Positions 59,834 to 64,000 of a stretch of DNA of 64,000 bases are shown here, one piece after another. The position numbers and the translations under genes were made by a program. This DNA comes from WHTX01 sp038255145 (GTDB lineage Bacteria; Actinomycetota; Acidimicrobiia; Acidimicrobiales; CAIXPF01), in assembly GCA_038255145.1 (NCBI GenBank), contig JBBSLP010000021.1:12231-76230 (forward strand). The letters are read 5' to 3'. The notes under the pieces are model-generated. The model was not told where the DNA came from. It worked only from the letters and a program-made list of their open reading frames with translations, and made no database searches. Positions within the stretch are counted from its first letter, which is position 1. The number at the start of each line of letters is the position of its first letter.

Positions 59834-59848
59834 TACCCCCCCAGGGTA
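59834..59848. promoter_or_regulatory. CsoR-like copper operator
   Basis: TACCC-CCCCA-GGGTA, a palindrome with a G/C core, lies 34 bp upstream of the copper chaperone start. This is the form of CsoR/RcnR-family operators (TACCC-N-GGGTA). No csoR gene is in the window. Confidence 0.6.
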
Positions 59849-59875
59849 CAAAGCCGACTGCGCCTGGACCGGAGG

Positions 59876-60289
59876 TCAGAGATCGACGACGACGTAGGCA
59901 TCCTCGACGGCCACCGGGAAGGTCTCGGCCACGTAGGGGCCCTCGACCAGGGTCTGGCCGCTCTCCACGTGGGCGTCGTAGCTGCGCACCCGGATGCGGC
60001 GGGGGTCGCACCACGAACGCCCGGTGCGCACGTCGAACTCCCAGCCGTGCCACGGGCAGCGCAGGACCTCGCCCTGGTGGGACATGCGGTACTCCCCGGG
60101 CACGGCTGACTCGACGAAGCCGCACAACATGCCCCCGGCCAGGCTCGCCCCCTGGTGGGGGCAACGGTCGAGCAGGGCGAACAGTTCGTCCCCGATGTTC
60201 AGCACCACGATGTCGCGGCCCTCGATGGTCACCTGGCGCCGGGTGCCCGGGGGCAGCTCGGCCAGCGGCGCCACCACGTGGCGGGCCAC
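59876..60289 (-). CDS. Rieske [2Fe-2S] protein
   Basis: 137 residues. The two Rieske ligand boxes are DRCPHQGASLAGG (Cys43, His45) and LRCPWHGWEFDVRTG (Cys78, His81), with a 33-residue spacing typical of ring-hydroxylating dioxygenase ferredoxins rather than cytochrome bc1. GTRRQVTIEGRDIVVLNIGDELFALLD gives the beta core. It ends three bases from the upstream amidohydrolase and probably supplies electrons to an oxygenase encoded elsewhere. A stand-alone soluble protein without a signal peptide. Confidence 0.93.
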   Translation of the reverse strand: MARHVVAPLAELPPGTRRQVTIEGRDIVVLNIGDELFALLDRCPHQGASLAGGMLCGFVESAVPGEYRMSHQGEVLRCPWHGWEFDVRTGRSWCDPRRIRVRSYDAHVESGQTLVEGPYVAETFPVAVEDAYVVVDL

Positions 60290-60292
60290 GGC

Positions 60293-61450
60293 TCAGCTCC
60301 GTCCGGGGCGCAGGTCGCCGTAGAGGTGGAGGGCGTTGTCGCGGAAGATCATGGCCCGCTGGGCGTCGTCGAAGCCCACGCCGAAGCACTGGGCGGGCTC
60401 GTCGTAGTCCCAGTGGGGGTAGTCGGTCGAGAACAACAGGCGGTCCCAGCCCATCCACTCGACCACCTCGCGCAGGTGGCGGGGCATGGTCGGCTCCTCC
60501 ATGGGCTGCGTGGTGATCCACACGTTGCGCTTCAGGTAGGTGGAGGGGGGCAGGGGGACGTGGGGCACCTCGTCGCGGAAGCGGGCCCAGTGCTGGTCCA
60601 GGCGCCAGCCCAGGGACGCCGCCCAGGCGAAGCCGCCCTCGACGAGCACGATGCGCAGGGTGGGGAAGCGCTCGAAGACCCCCTCGAGGATCATGCTCGA
60701 CAGCAGGGTCTGCATGCTCATGGCGTTGGAGTGGTGGTCCTCGGCGTAGAACGACGGGTGGCCCGACCCGGTGTCCGCCGCGCCGCTGTAGCCCCCGGCG
60801 TGCACGCCGATGGGCAGGCCGGCGGCCACCGCGGCCTCGTAGATGGGCCAGTAGGCCCGCTGGCCCAGGGGGTTGAAGGCCCGGGGCGCCATGGCGATCT
60901 GGGCGAAGTGGGGGTCCCCGGTGCGGGCCTCGATCTCGGCCACGGCGGCGTGGGCGTCCTCCTGGGCCACGGTGATGGAGGCCTTGAGGCGGGGCTCGGG
61001 CTCGGCCCACGCCGCCACCTGCCAGTCGTTCACCGCCGTGCACAGGGCGGCGCCGAACTCGACGTTGCGCTGGGCCATGCCCGAGGGGGCCAGCACCTGG
61101 AGCATGCCCAGTTCGACGTGGTTGGCGTCGAGGTGCTGGGAGCGCATGAACTCGAGGTCGGACCCGGGCAAGCCGCCGGTGGGAGGCCAGGCGTCACGGC
61201 GGGAAAGGGCCGGGGTGAAGCGGGGGTAGGGGGTGTTGGCGAAGAAGGGCGACCGGTTGCCGTTGCCGTAGGTCTCGAGGTGGCGCCGCCAGCGCGCCGA
61301 CAGGAAGGGGTTCAGGTCGCTGGACCGGCGGGGAAGGGGGTGGATGTCGCAGTCCACGATGGCCAGGGGGGTCCGGCTCCCCACCGCCGGGGCGGGGGCG
61401 ACGTCCGCGGTGGTCACGCTGTCGATGCTCGTGGCTATGTCCAGGCTCAT
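60293..61450 (-). CDS. Amidohydrolase-2 family (ACMSD-like) metal enzyme
   Basis: 385 residues. The metal-binding start motif is DCDIHPLPRR; AVNDWQVAAWAEPEPRLKASI, YEAAVAAGLPIGVHAGG (His), GVFERFPTLRIVLVEGGFAWAASL and LFSTDYPHWDYD (Asp) follow the amidohydrolase_2 pattern of aminocarboxymuconate-semialdehyde decarboxylases and related C-C hydrolases. It is the second gene of a tight operon with a paralogue upstream (three-base gap) and the Rieske gene downstream (three-base gap). The order suggests an aromatic ring-degradation branch, but the reaction is inferred. Confidence 0.9.
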   Translation of the reverse strand: MSLDIATSIDSVTTADVAPAPAVGSRTPLAIVDCDIHPLPRRSSDLNPFLSARWRRHLETYGNGNRSPFFANTPYPRFTPALSRRDAWPPTGGLPGSDLEFMRSQHLDANHVELGMLQVLAPSGMAQRNVEFGAALCTAVNDWQVAAWAEPEPRLKASITVAQEDAHAAVAEIEARTGDPHFAQIAMAPRAFNPLGQRAYWPIYEAAVAAGLPIGVHAGGYSGAADTGSGHPSFYAEDHHSNAMSMQTLLSSMILEGVFERFPTLRIVLVEGGFAWAASLGWRLDQHWARFRDEVPHVPLPPSTYLKRNVWITTQPMEEPTMPRHLREVVEWMGWDRLLFSTDYPHWDYDEPAQCFGVGFDDAQRAMIFRDNALHLYGDLRPGRS

Positions 61451-61453
61451 GGC

Positions 61454-62556
61454 TCAGCCTCCTGTGCCGTGCGGTACGTGGGTGGCGGTCGCGCCGGCGG
61501 TCTCGGCCAGGCGGGGGAAGGTGTCGAGCGGGTTGTCGACCAGGACCCGGCGGGCCAGGTCGGCGGGAAACTCGTGGGGCAGGGCGTCGGTGCCCTCGAA
61601 GTGGTGGTGGGGTAGTCGGTGGAGAAGAGCAGCAGGCGGTCCGAGCCGAGCTGGTCCAGCACCCGCTCGATGGCCGACGCGGGGGCGTCGAAGGGCTGGG
61701 TGGTGAAGCGCACGTGCTCGGCCACCACCTCCTCGGGTGGGCGCAGGACCCAGGGCACCTCGGAGCGCAGGGCCCGCCACGTCTTGCGGGCCCGCCACAG
61801 CAGGGTGGGCAGCCACGTCACCCCAGACTCGGCGAAGACCACCTTGAGGGTGGGGAAGCGCTCGAAGACACCCTCGTAGAGCAGGCTGAGCAGCTGGCTC
61901 TGGAAGGCGGCGGCCTGGGCCACGTAGTCCTCTACGTGGTAGCTGCCCCAGCCCGTGGCTCCGCTGACGGGGTGGCGCCCGGCGCTGCCCGCGTGCACGG
62001 TCACCGGAAGCCCGTGGGCGGTGGCGGCCTCGTAGATGGGCCACTGCGATCGACGCCCCAGGGGCTGGTCCACCATGACCAGCACGAGGACGGACACGAA
62101 GCGGGGGTCAAGGGCGCAGCGGTGGATCTCCTCCGCGGCCAGCTGAGGGTTCTGCCACGGCACCACGATGGAGGCCCGCAGCCGGGGCTCGGGGTCGAGC
62201 CACTCCTGCGCCACCCAGTCGTTCACCGCCCGGCACAGGGCTGCGGCCATGTCCTCGCTGTGCAGGGCCTGGGCGCCGTAGAGCACGTTGGCGATGGCGA
62301 AGCGGGTTCCGAAGGCGTCGAGGGCCTGGCGCTGGAGGTAGCCCAGGTCGGTGCCACCCTTGCCTCCCGGGGGGCGCCAGTCTGCCCGGCAGTTGGCCGG
62401 GGCACCCGGCGGGTAGCTGGCCAGGTCGAGGCCGTCGATGCCCCGCAGCACCATGGTCTCGCGCCACAGGTCGTCGAGGTGGGGCAGCAGGGCCGCCATG
62501 GAGGGCACGGCGGGGTGCACGTCGCAGTCGATGCCCCCCGCGGTCGAGATGGCCAC
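61454..62556 (-). pseudogene. Second amidohydrolase-2 protein, frameshifted near the C-terminus
   Basis: GTG 62556 (AGGGGG upstream) starts AISTAGGIDCDVHPAVPSM. The paralogous blocks are visible: AVNDWVAQEWLDPEPRLRASIVVPW, YEAATAHGLPVTVHAG, VFERFPTLKVVFAESGVTWLPTLL, LLLFSTDYP. Then, at the four-G run 61609-61612, one base is missing. The conserved end HHHFEGTDALPHEFPADLARRVLVDNPL follows in another frame and stops at 61454. Only about 50 residues are affected. The rest is intact, so this is a recent loss or consensus error. The next gene begins three bases after its true stop. Confidence 0.85.
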
Positions 62557-62715
62557 GCTGCAACCCCCTGGTGGCGGTGCGTGCCGCCGTCGGCCCACCC
62601 ACTCAGGTCGGCCAGCTGAGGCCCACCGTAGCGGCCCGACCCCGGTGCCTGCGTCCGGTGGCGGCCACGGATCTCGTGTTCAAGGCCGCCCCGCCGACGG
62701 CCGAACACTACGGGC

Positions 62716-62886
62716 ATGGTGGATTGCGACGACACGATCGAGCGTTGGGCGGCCCGCGGGGAGCTGGCCCAGCCAGGTTGGTACCGGGACCCCTTCGGCC
62801 GGCACCAGGTCCGCTTCTGGGACGGCGACCAGTGGACGCCACGGGTGGCGGACCGCACGAAGTTGGGCATCGACCCCCTGGGTTGA
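62716..62886 (+). CDS. DUF2510-like small protein
   Basis: 56 residues from an ATG. The core GWYRDPFGRHQVRFWDGDQWTPRV is the DUF2510 pattern (GWYxDPxGxxxxRxWDGxxWT). It has no membrane segment and only one Cys. DUF2510 is common at the N-terminus of actinobacterial membrane proteins; as a free 56-residue protein its role is unclear. Confidence 0.7.
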   Translation: MVDCDDTIERWAARGELAQPGWYRDPFGRHQVRFWDGDQWTPRVADRTKLGIDPLG

Positions 62887-62929
62887 GGGGCCAGCTTCCC
62901 CGTCACCAGAGCACGGACGGGGGACGGCC

Positions 62930-63321
62930 ATGTCTCGCTACGCCGATGGACCGACGGTCAGCGTCGAGGCCCACGTCGCCGCCCCGCCCGACGCGGTGTG
63001 GCCCCATGTGAGCGACCTCTCGGCTCCGGCCCGGTTCTCGGGTGAGCTGTGCGAGGTCGAGTGGCTGGACGGGGTGACCGGGCCGGCGCTGGGCGCCCGG
63101 TTCCTGGGCCGCAACCAGCACCCGGCCGCGGGGACGTGGGAGACCACGTCGACCGTGGTGGCCTGGGACCCCCCTCGGCTCCTGGCCCCTCGGGACTGAC
63201 GCCGGCCATCGAGGCCATGCCCGAGAAGGAGGAGCGCATCGTGGCCCGTCGTCTCGAGGAGCACCGCCGCAACATGGAGGCCACCGTGGCCGGCATCTGC
63301 GCCCTGGCCGAGGGCCGCTGA
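62930..63321 (+). pseudogene. SRPBCC-family gene with internal deletion
   Basis: ATG 62930 with GGGGGACGG upstream gives VSVEAHVAAPPDAVWPHVSDLSAPARFSGELCEVEWLDGVTGPALGARFLGRNQHP then WETTSTVVAWDPPRLLA. A TGA follows shortly at 63197-63199. The family ending PSGLTPAIEAMPEKEERIVARRLEEHRRNMEATVAGICALAEGR lies in another frame to 63321. About 40-50 residues of the central beta sheet are missing. The junction contains short direct repeats (CCCCTCGG near 63172 and 63187), fitting a recombination deletion. Confidence 0.8.
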
Positions 63322-63340
63322 CCCCCTAACCGGTCCCCGG

Positions 63341-63363
63341 GGTTGGGGGGTTCCCCCCGATCC
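63341..63363 (+). terminator. G/C hairpin before the repeat-protein gene
   Basis: Six G and six C (63345-63350, 63353-63358) with flanking pairs form a stem. It lies 20 bp after the SRPBCC remnant, in the 125-bp gap before the gene at 63447. Confidence 0.5.
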
Positions 63364-63446
63364 GGGTCGGGCCACCCCGCCTTACGTTCTCCTCATCGCC
63401 GCTGAGCACAGCGGTCGGGACTCAGGAACTGAAGGAGAGCGGGATC

Positions 63447-64000
63447 ATGGCTGACAACAAGATCAACACGACGTGGAGCGAGTGGAACAGCGACATCGAC
63501 ATCGACACCGACACGGTCACGGCTGACCGGGGTGCGGTTGCGGTGGGCGACGACATCGACGAGAGCGCCGTGAACACGGGGACCTTCTCGGGGATCCAGA
63601 ACGGTGACGGCGATGTGGATGCCGAGCACGCCACCTTCGGTGACGGCAACATCACGCTGACCGGCTCGCAGGTGGGTGCGGCGGCCTTCGGTTCGGGCGA
63701 TGCCACCAACGTGGAAGCGGAGAACGCCAACCTGGGTCGCGGTGATCTGAACGACATCGATGCCGAGAACGCCAACGTGGGCTCGGGCAAGCTCGTCGAC
63801 GTGGACAGCCAGGGTGACGGTCAGACCGTGGTCGGCAACGGCAACGAGGTCACCGGTGATGTGGATGTCGACATGGACGATGTGTCGGGCAACGCCAACC
63901 TGGCCATCGGTGACGGCAACGAGCAGACCGCCGTGCAGGACAACGACACCTCGATCGATCAGTCCTACACGGACAACTCGACCCACAGCTACGTCGAGGA
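63447..64000 (+). CDS. Asp/Asn/Gly-rich repeat protein, N-terminal part (cut by window edge)
   Basis: ATG at 63447 with AAGGAGAGCGGG upstream; the frame is still open at the edge (184 codons). After MADNKINTTWSEWNSDIDIDTD the sequence is built of short Asp/Asn/Gly/Val units: NVEAENANLGRGDLNDIDAENANVGSGKL, GNGNEVTGDVDVDMDDVSGNANLAIGDGNEQT. No signal peptide, no cysteine. The periodic hydrophobic-D/N pattern is like beta-solenoid or beta-roll proteins. Codon choice is visibly less GC-rich than in the rest of the window. No family can be named from this fragment; a structural, gas-vesicle/IniB-like or adhesive role is possible. Confidence 0.65.
   Translation, partial: MADNKINTTWSEWNSDIDIDTDTVTADRGAVAVGDDIDESAVNTGTFSGIQNGDGDVDAEHATFGDGNITLTGSQVGAAAFGSGDATNVEAENANLGRGDLNDIDAENANVGSGKLVDVDSQGDGQTVVGNGNEVTGDVDVDMDDVSGNANLAIGDGNEQTAVQDNDTSIDQSYTDNSTHSYVE

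Overview
This window is about 72% GC, with tightly packed genes and heavy third-position GC bias. The gene families point to an actinobacterium, most likely of the class Acidimicrobiia (Iamia-like). They include several F420-type luciferase-like oxidoreductases, CaiB/BaiF CoA transferases, SCO6745-like and NIPSNAP proteins, TIGR03083/TIGR03086 maleylpyruvate isomerase-like proteins, a BTAD regulator, DUF2510 proteins, and a branched-chain-type substrate-binding protein family with Thr-rich linkers. That placement is inference from family content. I saw no rRNA, tRNA, CRISPR array, prophage or insertion sequence.

Layout. 1-11 kb: flavin, SDR and acyl-CoA dehydrogenase-like oxidoreductases, a nitroreductase divergent from a TetR regulator, a lipoprotein serine hydrolase, a LigD-type polymerase and a double-domain CoA transferase. 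11-12 kb: a VapBC-type toxin-antitoxin pair. 12-20 kb: an accessory stretch with several broken genes (amidase, histidine kinase, lipoprotein, DUF3592, acetamidase) among small intact ones. 20-26 kb: two MFS carriers, a DUF2330/cupredoxin pair and an intact amidase. 26-50 kb: four paralogous ABC substrate-binding proteins with no permease or ATPase beside them, interleaved with catabolic enzymes (acyl-CoA dehydrogenase, SMP-30, LLM, SDR, acyl-CoA carboxylase, a phosphoenolpyruvate mutase-like lyase), a possible new toxin-antitoxin-like pair near 29.3 kb, and twin secreted proteins at 44-45 kb. 50-59 kb: a thiolase with an in-frame stop, a very long HrpA helicase, an RseB-like lipoprotein, an L,D-transpeptidase and a LAS-type peptidase candidate. 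59-63 kb: a copper chaperone under a CsoR-like site, and a tightly spaced operon of two amidohydrolases plus a Rieske protein. The right edge enters an Asp/Asn/Gly-rich repeat protein.

The gene set looks like uptake and breakdown of amides, acyl-CoA thioesters, and aromatic or steroid-like compounds using F420- and flavin-dependent chemistry, with envelope proteins between. The most striking global property is gene decay. Twelve of roughly 70 genes are broken. Some have single-base frameshifts, three of them at short G/C runs. Others have lost the middle of the gene but keep recognisable N- and C-terminal ends. This is either active decay of accessory functions or consensus error, and raw reads would tell which.
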